This document shows, one piece after another, positions 1-8,608 of a stretch of DNA of 64,000 bases. The notes under the pieces are model-generated. The model did no database searches. It was not told where the DNA came from and worked only from the letters and a program-made list of their open reading frames with translations. The stretch is from NCBI RefSeq assembly GCF_900168255.1, contig NZ_LT799838.1, positions 2,914,001-2,978,000 of the forward strand, in the 5' to 3' direction. The position numbers were made by a program, and so were the translations under genes. Within the stretch, counting starts at the first letter, position 1. Every line of letters begins with the position of its first letter. Origin of the DNA: Psychrobacter sp. DAB_AL43B. GTDB lineage: Bacteria; Pseudomonadota; Gammaproteobacteria; Pseudomonadales; Moraxellaceae.

Positions 1-2161
1 TGCCTACTAACGGCTTATCAGCACGTAGCGTAGGAACTGCCTGACGTTGCATGTTCGAACCCATCAAGGCACGGTTAGCATCATCATGCTCTAGGAATGG
101 AATTAAGCCTGCTGCGACCGATACTACCTGACTTGGCGACACATCCATATGCGTCACTTTTTCTGGTGGCATACGGACAAATTCACCATAGCTACGAACA
201 CTGACCATCTCATCAGACAACGCGCCATCAGCGGTCACTGGTGAATCAGCCTGTGCAATGACTGTACCTACTTCTTCAATCGCTGACAGATACTCAATAA
301 TATCCGTAACTTTACCATCAACTACACGGCGATAAGGTGTTTCTAAGAAGCCAAAGCTATTGGTCTTAGCAAACGTCGCTAGTGAGTTAATCAAACCAAT
401 GTTTGGACCTTCAGGAGTCTCAATCGGACATACGCGACCATAATGGGTGTCATGGACGTCACGTACTTCAAAACCAGCACGTTCACGAGTCAAACCACCG
501 GGTCCTAATGCTGACACACGGCGTTTATGCGTCACTTCAGACAATGGATTGTTCTGATCCATAAACTGTGACAACTGACTTGAACCAAAGAACTCTTTAA
601 CCGCAGCCGCAACTGGCTTAGAGTTAATCAAATCTTGTGGTGATAAGTTATCAGATTCAGCTGAGCTTAAACGCTCTTTGACCGCACGCTCAACACGCAC
701 TAGACCAACACGGAATTGGTTTTCTGCCATTTCGCCCACTGAACGAATACGGCGGTTACCTAAGTGGTCAATATCATCTACTTCACCGCGGCCGTTACGA
801 ATCTCAATCAGCTCTTTTAATACATTGACGATATCAGCATTGGTTAGAACACTGCGTTCACGCTGAATGTCAGCGTCATCAGTATCTACAAAATCAAGAC
901 CTAAACGACGGTTAAACTTCATACGACCGACATTTGATAAGTCATAACGATCGGCGTTGAAGAACATGCTATCAAACAACTTCTCAGCAGTTTCAACCGT
1001 TGGCGGCTCACCTGGGCGCATGACTTTATAAATCTCAACCAACGCTTCTTCGCGGCTTGAAGTGCTATCAGCGCGTAACGTATCGGCAATATAACTGCCT
1101 TGATCGATATCGTTAGTGAATAAGATACTGAACTCTTTGATAGATTCACTGGCTTCAAACGCGCTCAATTTAACCAATAATTCATGGTCAATAAGGGTGT
1201 TTGCTTTAGCGATTACTTCATCATTAACGATGATGTCTTCGGCTAAAATACGCTCATATAAGTATTCATCAGGAATCGAGATTTTCGTCATACCCGCTTC
1301 TTCAAGCTGGCGGATACGGCGGGCATTAATACGTTTGCCCTGCTCAACAACCACGTCACCTGCAGGTGTAACGATATCGAACTGTGCCATCTCGCCACGT
1401 AAGCGATCCGCAACCAGATCAATCTCGAATTGCTCTTCGCCTTTATAAACTTTCACTTTATCAAAGAATAAATCTAAGATCTCAGAAGTGCTTAAGCCTA
1501 AAGCGCGGAGGATAATTGACGCGAGTAATTTACGACGACGGTCAATACGAGCAAAAACTAAGTCTTTAGCATCGAATTCAAAGTCAAGCCATGAACCACG
1601 GTAAGGAATAATACGGGCGTTATAAAGCACTTTACCACTTGAATGCGACTTGCCTTTATCGTGGTCAAAGAACACACCCGGTGAGCGATGTAATTGCGAC
1701 ACGATAACACGCTCAGTACCATTAATAATAAAGGTACCGTTAGCGGTCATCAATGGCATCTCGCCCATGTAAACGCTTTGCTCACGGATATCTTTAATGG
1801 CTGCTTTGCTGTCTTTATCTTTGCTGTCTTTATCTTTGATAATTAAGCGAATTTTGACACGCATAGGCGCAGCAAAGGTTGAGCCACGTAAAATACATTC
1901 ACGCTCATCAAACTCAGGCGTACCTAAATAGTATTCAACGAATTGTAGCTCTGCGTTACCAGAGTGACTCTCAATTGGGAAAATAGAGGAATACGCAGCT
2001 TGCAAACCAGTATTCTCACGAGCTTTTGGCTTTTTGTGCTCTTGCAAAAATTGCTCATAAGAATCTACTTGAATAGACAGTAAATAGGGAATGTCCATCA
2101 CAGTGGGCAATTCAGCAAAACTTTTGCGAATACGCTTTTTTTCAGTATAAGAATATGCCAT
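1..2161 (-). CDS. rpoB: RNA polymerase beta subunit (N-terminal ~720 residues, runs off the window)
   Basis: This encodes the N-terminal part of the beta subunit of core RNA polymerase; the rest lies beyond base 1. The start at 2161 is preceded by an AAGGA ribosome binding site. The translation follows RpoB closely, including [20 protein letters not shown], the [19 protein letters not shown] block and [20 protein letters not shown]. The rifampicin-resistance region, roughly residues 525-560, reads [19 protein letters not shown] followed by THKRR and SALGPGG, the usual rifampicin-sensitive residues. A short charged insertion near residues 109-118 contains a duplicated DKDSK (see findings). It lies downstream of rplL but is separated by 777 bases holding two terminator-like hairpins, so it probably has its own promoter or depends on read-through. 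Confidence 0.98.
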   Translation of the reverse strand, partial: MAYSYTEKKRIRKSFAELPTVMDIPYLLSIQVDSYEQFLQEHKKPKARENTGLQAAYSSIFPIESHSGNAELQFVEYYLGTPEFDERECILRGSTFAAPMRVKIRLIIKDKDSKDKDSKAAIKDIREQSVYMGEMPLMTANGTFIINGTERVIVSQLHRSPGVFFDHDKGKSHSSGKVLYNARIIPYRGSWLDFEFDAKDLVFARIDRRRKLLASIILRALGLSTSEILDLFFDKVKVYKGEEQFEIDLVADRLRGEMAQFDIVTPAGDVVVEQGKRINARRIRQLEEAGMTKISIPDEYLYERILAEDIIVNDEVIAKANTLIDHELLVKLSAFEASESIKEFSILFTNDIDQGSYIADTLRADSTSSREEALVEIYKVMRPGEPPTVETAEKLFDSMFFNADRYDLSNVGRMKFNRRLGLDFVDTDDADIQRERSVLTNADIVNVLKELIEIRNGRGEVDDIDHLGNRRIRSVGEMAENQFRVGLVRVERAVKERLSSAESDNLSPQDLINSKPVAAAVKEFFGSSQLSQFMDQNNPLSEVTHKRRVSALGPGGLTRERAGFEVRDVHDTHYGRVCPIETPEGPNIGLINSLATFAKTNSFGFLETPYRRVVDGKVTDIIEYLSAIEEVGTVIAQADSPVTADGALSDEMVSVRSYGEFVRMPPEKVTHMDVSPSQVVSVAAGLIPFLEHDDANRALMGSNMQRQAVPTLRADKPLVG

Positions 2162-2433
2162 CGAGAGTCCTTACAGTAAACGTGGAAACAAATTAAAAGC
2201 GTGGCCAGCGTGCATCAATACTATTTAATATTAATATTGTGCAAAACTGGCGACGTAAACGATAATATAAAACGGGTCTTAATGCTCAGCTAGTGACTAT
2301 TTATCCATCGGTACAAGTGATACATTGGTACGTGCTTCACTACAACACTTTATTTAATCTTATAACTTACATCTAATAATCGATATCTAAGCCACTCTAT
2401 ATGATGACTCAGACCAACAATTTCAATATCATA

Positions 2434-2450
2434 CAATCTATAATAGATTG
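2434..2450. repeat. Perfect palindrome in rpoB leader
   Basis: CAATCTAT-A-ATAGATTG is a perfect 8-bp inverted repeat around a single base, about 270 bases upstream of the rpoB start. It could be an operator or a small RNA hairpin; the loop is too short for a good hairpin, so a dimeric DNA-binding site is the more natural reading. No regulator is identified. Confidence 0.4.
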
Positions 2451-2697
2451 CCTAGAAGGCAAAACTTACCAATATTCTTGAGAAGAAATAACTTCAATCG
2501 GGGTTATCCTAAACTACTTGCTATCAAAACCAATATCGTCACTCATATCTACCGTCTAAAAACCTATCTATTGACAGTAAAATCATGCTAAATGGATAAC
2601 CTAAGTTCAATAGCTTTTCAGAATTAATAACAATTGGGGTAACTATAACTTTTAGAACCAGTATAAACTATAGTGTTATTGGGAAAGCATGCAGACA

Positions 2698-2730
2698 CAA
2701 AAAAATGCCAAACATCTATGGACGTTTAGC
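2698..2730 (-). terminator. Second terminator-like hairpin before rpoB
   Basis: On the minus strand a 10-bp stem (GCTAAACGTC with GATGTTTGGC, including G-U pairs) closes a CATA loop and runs into seven T residues. It is a plausible intrinsic terminator or attenuator on the transcript from rplL to rpoB. Confidence 0.6.
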
Positions 2731-2874
2731 TGATATTAACTGATTTCAAAAACTGGTATGTGTGCTTGCACTGTGTTTATTTGCATAGCTATCGTCTGTC
2801 CTTTTGATGGGTATCCACCGTGTTGTTGCTTACGACTGTTGGCAGACACAAAAGGTCAAGCTACGAATTATAAT

Positions 2875-2914
2875 AAAAAAAAGCTGGCAATGCAAGGCAT
2901 TACCAGCTTTTTTT
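2875..2914 (-). terminator. Intrinsic terminator/attenuator after rplL
   Basis: On the minus strand AAGCTGGTAATGC pairs with GCATTGCCAGCTT around a three-base loop, with one G-U pair, and is followed by a T-run. It begins about 25 bases after the rplL stop, so it should end or limit rplJ-rplL transcripts before rpoB. Confidence 0.8.
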
Positions 2915-2938
2915 GTACAACACTAAGATAAGCGAGGC

Positions 2939-3310
2939 TTATTTTAGTTCAACAGTTGCACCAGCTTCTTCAAGTTTCTTTTTCAACTCTTCAGCTTCAG
3001 CTTTGTTAACGCCTTCTTTGATTGGAGCTGGAGCGCTTTCAACCAAATCTTTCGCTTCTTTCAGGCCAAGACCAGTAGCTTCACGTACGGCTTTAATTAC
3101 GCCAACTTTCTTCTCGCCAAAGCTGGCAAGAACTACGTCAAACTCGTCTTTTTCTTCAGCAGCAGCAGCAGCAGGACCAGCAGCAGCAGGTGCAGCAGCA
3201 ACAGCAGCTGTTACGCCGAATTTTTCTTCCATAGCGCTGATTAATTCAACGATATCCATTACTGACATTTCAGCGATTGCGTTTAACACATCATCTTTAG
3301 ATAGTGCCAT
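2939..3310 (-). CDS. rplL: 50S ribosomal protein L7/L12
   Basis: L7/L12 forms the flexible stalk of the large subunit that recruits elongation-factor GTPases. The 123 residues match the family length. The N-terminal dimerisation part begins [20 protein letters not shown], an Ala-rich hinge lies near residues 36-52, and the C-terminal domain contains [20 protein letters not shown], the factor-binding surface. The start has a GGAGAG ribosome binding site. It follows rplJ by 126 bases and the pair is probably co-transcribed; a hairpin follows its stop codon. Confidence 0.98.
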
Positions 3311-3436
3311 GAGAACTCTCCGTTATCTGATAAAAATTAATTGATTTTAATATCGCTTCGATTGCTTGCCAAGTTTTCAAATAGTTATGACAATAAAGTG
3401 CAATCGGCGATGTCAAAGTTACGTTAAAACAAGCAA

Positions 3437-3964
3437 TTATGCCGCTTCTTTTGCGTCTTTGATTGCTGCTACCGTGCGAACAAGCTTACTAGGAACAGCG
3501 TTCATAGTCTGGACAAGCTTGGTCACTGGTGCATTCATAGTAGCCATCAAGATAGAGATTGCTTCGTCGCGAGTTGGTAGCTTCGATACGCGCTCTAGCT
3601 CTTCTGGACCATAAACAACACCACCAACTGATACCAATTTGGTCTCTAAAGCTTTGTGATCTTGGCTGAAGTCATAAATGACTCGAGCTGCAGATCCCAA
3701 ATCTTCCATAGAGAAAGCCAAAAGTAATGGACCAGTCATACGGTCTGACATGCTCTCAAACTTAGTGCCTTCAAACGCACGTTTTGCTAGGGTATTTTTT
3801 ACCACTTTCAAAACGACGCCTTTTTCACGGGCTTGTTCGCGCAGCTTAGTAAGCTTTGCAACACCAATACCATGATATTCGGCAGCTACTGCTGAGTAAG
3901 CATTAGCAGCAACTTCAGACACTTCAGCCACAACTTGTTGTTTTTGCTCTAGCGTTAATGCCAT
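3437..3964 (-). CDS. rplJ: 50S ribosomal protein L10
   Basis: L10 anchors the L7/L12 dimers to the 23S rRNA at the stalk base. The 175-residue product starts MALTLEQKQQVVAEVSEVA and contains GVVLKVVKNTLAKRAFEGT, typical of L10, plus a C-terminal helix that binds L12 dimers. A good AAAGGAG site sits 8 bases before the ATG. In many bacteria L10 with L12 represses its own operon by binding the leader; the 461-base gap upstream leaves room for such a leader, but I could not identify it by structure. Confidence 0.97.
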   Translation of the reverse strand: MALTLEQKQQVVAEVSEVAANAYSAVAAEYHGIGVAKLTKLREQAREKGVVLKVVKNTLAKRAFEGTKFESMSDRMTGPLLLAFSMEDLGSAARVIYDFSQDHKALETKLVSVGGVVYGPEELERVSKLPTRDEAISILMATMNAPVTKLVQTMNAVPSKLVRTVAAIKDAKEAA

Positions 3965-4425
3965 AAGTTGACTCCTTTAATCTTATCAATCAGCTGAGTA
4001 TTTAATCATTCAAACCTAAGTTTTCAACAATCAAACAACTCGCTTAGACTGACTTGATACGATACGTTATTAGCAATTACTAAAAAATCTAGCGCCCGCC
4101 AATAACGACTGATTACGGCACCGTTATCAGAATGACATCAAGTGATAGCCTAGCGCTTATATTAATTAATAATAAAAGTACTACTCTATCGGCTCTTATC
4201 AACAACTGGGTGGGTCACCGTCTGCGTAGGACAATTAAGATTTTCATCTGTCATCGATTAACAAAAGCAGCTTATTTTTATTAATAACAACTCAAAAGAG
4301 TCATACTTAATTTCGCTAAACTGCTCTCTACCTACGGTCTTAGACAGCATAGCGTTTGCTACGCTGACCTAATTTTTACAAATAGTTTGTACCTTTATTC
4401 AAAATATTTGAATATTAAGTACGTA
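3965..4425 (-). promoter_or_regulatory. rplA-rplJ intergenic region, likely rplJL leader
   Basis: These 461 bases between rplA and rplJ contain no gene. The region should carry the promoter and autoregulatory leader of rplJ-rplL by analogy with E. coli. A 9-bp hairpin at 4345-4366 (CAGCGTAGC / GCTATGCTG around AAAC on the minus strand) lies near the rplA end; it has no T-run and so is not an intrinsic terminator. I found no promoter close to consensus. Confidence 0.4.
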
Positions 4426-5127
4426 TTATTTCGCTGTGCGATATGGAACTGGATCAATACTTAGACCAGGACCCATTGTGCTAGACAAAGTGATTTTCTT
4501 GATGAAAATACCTTTAGAAGTAGCAGGCTTAGCACGTCTTAAATCTGCAATCAGTGCTTCAGCATTCTGTATTACTTGCTCAGCAGTAAAACCAATTTGA
4601 CCGATAGTCGTGTGGATAATACCAGCTTTGTCTACACGGTACTGTGCTTGACCGGCTTTAGCGTTAGTAACCGCTTCAGCAACGTTAGGCGTAACTGTAC
4701 CGACTTTAGGGTTAGGCATTAAACCACGTGGGCCTAGGATAGTACCTAGTTGACCAACAACACGCATTGCATCAGGAGCAGCAATAACGATATCAAAGTC
4801 CATGTTACCGGCTTTGATTGATTCTGCTAGGTCTTCAAAACCAACGATGTCAGCACCCGCTTCTTTAGCGGCTTCAGCAGCAGCGCCTTGAGCGAATACA
4901 GCAACGCGTTTGGTTTTACCAGTACCAGCAGGTAGATTGGTAGCGCCACGAACTACTTGATCAGATTTACGTGGGTCAACGCCCAAGTTTACTGCGATAT
5001 CAATAGACTCTTTGAATTTTAGAGGTGGCAAATCATTTAGGATTTGAACCGCTTCTTCGATAGTGTATTGTTTTTCGTGCTCAATACGGCTATTGATTTC
5101 TTTTTGACGTTTGGTTAGCTTAGACAT
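4426..5127 (-). CDS. rplA: 50S ribosomal protein L1
   Basis: L1 binds 23S rRNA at the mobile L1 stalk near the E site and represses translation of its own rplK-rplA message in E. coli. The 233 residues include the family blocks [20 protein letters not shown] and [15 protein letters not shown]. Its ATG overlaps the rplK stop codon by one base (TAATG), so the two genes are translationally coupled; the GGAGGG site lies inside the end of rplK. Confidence 0.98.
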   Translation of the reverse strand: MSKLTKRQKEINSRIEHEKQYTIEEAVQILNDLPPLKFKESIDIAVNLGVDPRKSDQVVRGATNLPAGTGKTKRVAVFAQGAAAEAAKEAGADIVGFEDLAESIKAGNMDFDIVIAAPDAMRVVGQLGTILGPRGLMPNPKVGTVTPNVAEAVTNAKAGQAQYRVDKAGIIHTTIGQIGFTAEQVIQNAEALIADLRRAKPATSKGIFIKKITLSSTMGPGLSIDPVPYRTAK

Positions 5128-5558
5128 TATACACCCTCCACGGTAATACCCATTGAACGAGCGGTACCAGCGATGGTACGGACAGCAGCATCAAGACCAG
5201 CAGCAGTTAAATCTGCATCTTTAGTCTTAACGATCTCTTCTAATTGCGCACGATCAACTTTACCGACTTTAGCGGTATTTGGTGTACCAGAACCTTTAGC
5301 AACACCTGCAGCCTTACGTAATAGATACGCAGCTGGTGGTGACTTCATGATGAAGGTAAATGACTTATCGCTGTATACAGTGATCTCAGTAGGAATCGGT
5401 AGACCCGGCTCTTGATTTGAGGTCGCAGCGTTAAATTCTTTACAGAACGCCATGATGTTCACGCCTTTTTGACCCAATGCTGGACCAATCGGTGGTGAAG
5501 GATTTGCTTTGCCTGCAGGGACTTGTAGTTTGATGTAACCATCAATCTTCTTAGCCAT
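5127..5558 (-). CDS. rplK: 50S ribosomal protein L11
   Basis: L11 binds the GTPase-associated centre of 23S rRNA and is needed for the RelA stringent response. The 143 residues include [20 protein letters not shown], the proline-rich N-terminal domain that binds thiostrepton and release factors, and a C-terminal RNA-binding domain. An AGGAG site precedes the ATG. It follows nusG by 94 bases and overlaps rplA. Confidence 0.98.
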   Translation of the reverse strand: MAKKIDGYIKLQVPAGKANPSPPIGPALGQKGVNIMAFCKEFNAATSNQEPGLPIPTEITVYSDKSFTFIMKSPPAAYLLRKAAGVAKGSGTPNTAKVGKVDRAQLEEIVKTKDADLTAAGLDAAVRTIAGTARSMGITVEGV

Positions 5559-5652
5559 GATTTTCTCCTAAATGGGTGATAGCGCCAAATCAACATTGTA
5601 TATGTATACGTAATTGACTAACAGCTCCCCGGTTGATGATTTTTTTGCGGGT

Positions 5653-6183
5653 TTAGTCTAGTTTTTCAACTTTACTAAACTCAAGCTCAACCTGAGTCGG
5701 TCGATTAAATACGTTAACGGTTAAATGTAGCTTAGATTTCTCATAATCCACTTTTTCAACCAACCCTTTAAAGTCAGTAAATGGACCATCGATAACCAAC
5801 AACTCTTCGCCCGGCTCAAATAGCGTTTTAGGACGTGGGTCAGTTTCAGTTTGATTAAGACGATTTAAAATGCGATCGGCTTCTACTTGCGTAATCGGTG
5901 CTGGCGTTTCGGGTGTACCACCGATAAAGCCCATAATACGTGGGCAGTCTTTAACGATGTGCCAAGTATTATCGTTCATTTCCATCTGGATTAAAACATA
6001 TCCCGGAAAGAACTTACGCTCACTTTTACGTTTTTTGCCGTCTTTCATTTCGACGACTTCTTCAGTAGGAACCAATACATCACCGAATGATTCAGCGAAT
6101 TCACTACGGTTAATACGATCAGTTAATGAACGCTGTACTTGTTTTTCATATCCTGAAAACGCTTGGACAATATACCAACGCAT
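5653..6183 (-). CDS. nusG: Transcription termination/antitermination factor NusG
   Basis: NusG binds RNA polymerase, suppresses pausing, and couples it to Rho or to the ribosome. The 176 residues start [20 protein letters not shown] and contain [14 protein letters not shown] in the NGN domain; the KOW domain ([20 protein letters not shown]) occupies roughly residues 125-176. It sits 85 bases downstream of secE, the usual partner, with a TAGGAG ribosome binding site. Confidence 0.98.
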   Translation of the reverse strand: MRWYIVQAFSGYEKQVQRSLTDRINRSEFAESFGDVLVPTEEVVEMKDGKKRKSERKFFPGYVLIQMEMNDNTWHIVKDCPRIMGFIGGTPETPAPITQVEADRILNRLNQTETDPRPKTLFEPGEELLVIDGPFTDFKGLVEKVDYEKSKLHLTVNVFNRPTQVELEFSKVEKLD

Positions 6184-6268
6184 ATCACGCTCCTAATCGT
6201 TATAAGTAAGTCATTAAAGTTAAGTCGTTAGCCGTAAATTTTGGATTAACGCTCGCTAATACGCGTCA

Positions 6269-6754
6269 TTAACCAATAAATATGCCAACGAACCAAGTAA
6301 AAAAGTTATCCAACAACCAAACTATAAAACCAACAATCGCAATCATGACAATCGTTTGCCAGGTGTATTGAAAGGTTTCGTCTTTGCCTGGCCATGTAAC
6401 GCGGCGTAGTTCTACAGCAGCGTCTTTCAATAAAGTTTTAAAGGCACGGCCTTGATTAGTCAATGCCAGACATAGCAGTGCAAATACAAAAAGCGCAACG
6501 ATAATACCAATACGTACCCAAAGATCATTGGCAGGTTGCCAATAGCCGGGTAGATATTGATTGACTAAGGTTGCACCAATTAAAACGGCTGCGGCAAGTA
6601 GCCACAAGATCACATCTTTTATTGAGCCCGTCTTAGCAACTTCAACAGCAGAGGTGTTAACCGCTGAGATGTGCTTATCTTTAGACAGCATTCCACCAGC
6701 AATTGCCTTGGCATCAGATAACTTATTCTCGAGGTTATCTTGATTATTGCTCAT
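6269..6754 (-). CDS. secE: Preprotein translocase subunit SecE
   Basis: SecE clamps the SecYEG translocon in the inner membrane. The 161-residue product has three hydrophobic segments (about 46-68, 78-98 and 130-160), as in the three-span enterobacterial form, and the signature RRVTWPGKDE just before the last span. It is somewhat longer than E. coli SecE because of a hydrophilic N-terminus. It lies directly after tRNA-Trp and before nusG. Confidence 0.96.
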   Translation of the reverse strand: MSNNQDNLENKLSDAKAIAGGMLSKDKHISAVNTSAVEVAKTGSIKDVILWLLAAAVLIGATLVNQYLPGYWQPANDLWVRIGIIVALFVFALLCLALTNQGRAFKTLLKDAAVELRRVTWPGKDETFQYTWQTIVMIAIVGFIVWLLDNFFTWFVGIFIG

Positions 6755-6805
6755 AAAGAACTCACTTCGGAGATGATGGGGTATGACAAAGATGTGATAA
6801 GAAGA

Positions 6806-6881
6806 TGGCAGGCGATGTAGGACTCGAACCTACAACCCTCGGTTTTGGAGACCGATGCTCTACCAATTGAGCCAATCGCCT
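6806..6881 (-). tRNA. trnW: tRNA-Trp (CCA anticodon)
   Basis: A complete 76-base cloverleaf reads AGGCGAT in the 5' acceptor strand and ATCGCCT in the 3' strand, then an encoded GCCA end. The D arm contains GCTCAATTGGTAGAGC, the anticodon loop CTCCAAA gives CCA, and the T arm contains GTAGGTTCGAGTCCTAC. It is 51 bases upstream of secE, with a promoter just before it, so it is probably processed from a tRNA-secE-nusG transcript. Confidence 0.98.
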
Positions 6882-6900
6882 AGGGGTGTTAAGGCTGATA

Positions 6901-6928
6901 ATTATACAAGGTTTTGATGATAATGCAA
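6901..6928 (-). promoter_or_regulatory. Sigma70 promoter for tRNA-Trp-secE-nusG-rplKA
   Basis: On the minus strand TTGCAT (6923-6928) and TATAAT (6901-6906) are separated by 16 bases. The predicted transcript starts about 12 bases before the tRNA. It lies downstream of the tuf terminator, which fits an independent operon. Confidence 0.8.
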
Positions 6929-7044
6929 GTTTTAAGACGATATTTTATCCGATTAATTCAATGAATGATTTTTTTAGCCATAAATATCAGGAATATCAGG
7001 GATCTCAGAAATAATTCTACAATCAATAGCCGTTTTCGTTGCAA

Positions 7045-7076
7045 CTGTTTAGCTGTTTAACTGTTTAACTGTTTAG
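7045..7076. repeat. Four tandem copies of an 8-bp unit
   Basis: CTGTTTAG, CTGTTTAA, CTGTTTAA, CTGTTTAG follow one another between the tuf terminator and the tRNA-Trp promoter. The block is non-coding and could vary in copy number. The rest of the 314-base gap (6882-7195) holds only the promoter and the tuf terminator. Confidence 0.7.
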
Positions 7077-7109
7077 ACCATAAATTAATTCATTTAACGC
7101 TTTAGCCAC

Positions 7110-7143
7110 AAAAAAGCCGCTCTCAATAAAGAGAGCGGCTTTT
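7110..7143 (-). terminator. Intrinsic terminator of tuf / str operon
   Basis: AAAAGCCGCTCTC pairs with GAGAGCGGCTTTT around a six-base loop, followed on the minus strand by a T-run. It starts about 52 bases after the tuf stop codon and cleanly separates the str operon from the tRNA-Trp-secE operon. Confidence 0.9.
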
Positions 7144-7195
7144 AACTAACTACTTAACATAAACTAAGCATCAGATTGCTCTGATGTTTTAAATC

Positions 7196-8386
7196 TTAGT
7201 TCAATACAGTAGCAACAACACCAGCGCCTACCGTACGGCCGCCTTCACGAATAGCGAAGCGAAGACCTTTGTCCATAGCGATTGGGTGGATAAGCTCTAC
7301 GCCCATCTCAACGTTATCACCAGGCATTACCATTTCAGTACCGTCTTGTAATTGGATTGCGCCAGTTACGTCAGTGGTACGGAAGTAGAACTGTGGACGA
7401 TAGCCGTTTAGGAATGGTGTGTGACGACCACCCTCTTCTTTTGACAATACATATACTTCAGCGTCAAACTTAGTGTGCGGGGTGATAGAACCTGGTTTAG
7501 CAAGTACTTGGCCACGTTGTACGTCTTCACGTTTAGTACCACGTAGTAGTACGCCACAGTTTTCGCCTGCACGACCTTCGTCAAGCAGTTTACGGAACAT
7601 CTCTACACCAGTACAGGTGGTTTTTTGCGTGTCACGGATACCGACGATTTCGATTTCGTCGCCAACGCGTACGATACCTGATTCAACACGGCCAGTTACC
7701 ACAGTACCACGACCTGAGATTGAGAATACGTCTTCGATTGGCATTAGGAATGCTTTGTCGATGTCACGCTCTGGCTCTGGGATGTAAGTATCTAGGATGT
7801 TTAGTAGTTCTACGACCGCTGGTTGGCCGTATTTTTCTTGTGAACCTTTAAGGGCTTCAGTAGCTGAGCCTTTAACGATTGGGGTGTCATCACCTGGGAA
7901 GTCATAGTCGCTTAATAATTCACGAACTTCCATTTCTACTAGCTCTAACAATTCTTCGTCATCAACCATGTCACATTTGTTCATGAACACGACGATGTAC
8001 GGTACGCCAACCTGACGTGAAAGCAGGATGTGCTCACGGGTTTGTGGCATTGGGCCGTCAGTGGCTGATACAACTAGAATAGCACCATCCATTTGAGCCG
8101 CACCGGTGATCATGTTTTTAACATAATCGGCGTGACCTGGGCAATCGACGTGGGCATAATGACGTGTTGGCGTGTCATATTCTACGTGTGAGGTGTTGAT
8201 GGTGATGCCACGTGCTTTTTCTTCTGGTGCACTGTCAATGGCTGCGTAGTCTTTGGCTTCGCCACCAGAGGTGATTGCAGCTACAGTTGCGATAGCAGCG
8301 GTAAGGGTTGTTTTACCGTGGTCAACGTGTCCGATGGTACCGACGTTAACGTGTGGTTTTACGCGTTCAAACTTGGCCTTTGCCAT
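7196..8386 (-). CDS. tuf: Translation elongation factor Tu
   Basis: EF-Tu delivers aminoacyl-tRNA to the ribosomal A site as a GTPase. The 396 residues start [20 protein letters not shown]; the P loop GHVDHGKT (about 19-26), DCPG and NKCD motifs are all present. An AGAGGAAA site precedes the ATG. It is the last gene of rpsL-rpsG-fusA-tuf and also has its own strong promoter (8501-8528), so it can be transcribed above the level of fusA. It is the only tuf in the window, standing where the ancestral layout has tufA or tufB. Confidence 0.99.
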   Translation of the reverse strand: MAKAKFERVKPHVNVGTIGHVDHGKTTLTAAIATVAAITSGGEAKDYAAIDSAPEEKARGITINTSHVEYDTPTRHYAHVDCPGHADYVKNMITGAAQMDGAILVVSATDGPMPQTREHILLSRQVGVPYIVVFMNKCDMVDDEELLELVEMEVRELLSDYDFPGDDTPIVKGSATEALKGSQEKYGQPAVVELLNILDTYIPEPERDIDKAFLMPIEDVFSISGRGTVVTGRVESGIVRVGDEIEIVGIRDTQKTTCTGVEMFRKLLDEGRAGENCGVLLRGTKREDVQRGQVLAKPGSITPHTKFDAEVYVLSKEEGGRHTPFLNGYRPQFYFRTTDVTGAIQLQDGTEMVMPGDNVEMGVELIHPIAMDKGLRFAIREGGRTVGAGVVATVLN

Positions 8387-8480
8387 GGGTATTTCCTCTT
8401 TTTTTGGGGTCAGTGCTTAAATAATATTGAGACAGTATTTAAAGCAATTTTAACCACATTAAGATAATTGTTAAAAGGGT

Positions 8481-8528
8481 GCACATACTAATGTGCAGAT
8501 ATTATAAGAAATTTGCGACCAATAACAA
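8481..8528 (-). promoter_or_regulatory. Internal tuf promoter and 5' hairpin
   Basis: On the minus strand TTGTTA (8523-8528) and TATAAT (8501-8506) are 16 bases apart. The inverted repeat GCACAT-TAGT-ATGTGC (8481-8496) begins within the first bases of the predicted transcript, so the tuf message would start with a small hairpin, which might stabilise it. The promoter is direct pattern evidence; the hairpin role is inference. Confidence 0.75.
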
Positions 8529-8608
8529 GTCTTTTAACAAGTTATTGGCTTAATAAATCTGACAATACAAAGCTAGGCTCTATATTGCCTTTATTAATTG
8601 GCTATTAA

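Larger units (their letters stand above)
2162..2938 (-). promoter_or_regulatory. Long rplL-rpoB intergenic region / rpoB leader
   Basis: These 777 bases carry no convincing gene. Read on the minus strand from rplL they hold a terminator-like hairpin (2875-2914), a second one (2698-2730), a 12-base sequence TTTTGTGTCTGC present twice (2842-2853 and 2691-2702), a perfect 8-bp palindrome (2434-2450) and the rpoB ribosome binding site. A partial attenuator between rplL and rpoB is known in E. coli; the double arrangement here is seen in sequence, its function is inferred. I found no clean sigma70 promoter for rpoB, although one is expected. Confidence 0.6.

Noticed and set aside
1116..1448. Long plus-strand open frame inside rpoB
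   Set aside because: It is antisense to a highly conserved gene and has no family likeness; it is a shadow frame, as are those opposite rplL, fusA and fadB.
4345..4366. Intrinsic terminator after rplA
   Set aside because: The 9-bp hairpin is real but has no following T-run, so it is kept only as a structural note.
3965..4425. Ribosomal L10 leader RNA
   Set aside because: The position is right, but I could not match the conserved L10-binding fold by eye, so no specific leader is called; a covariance search would decide.
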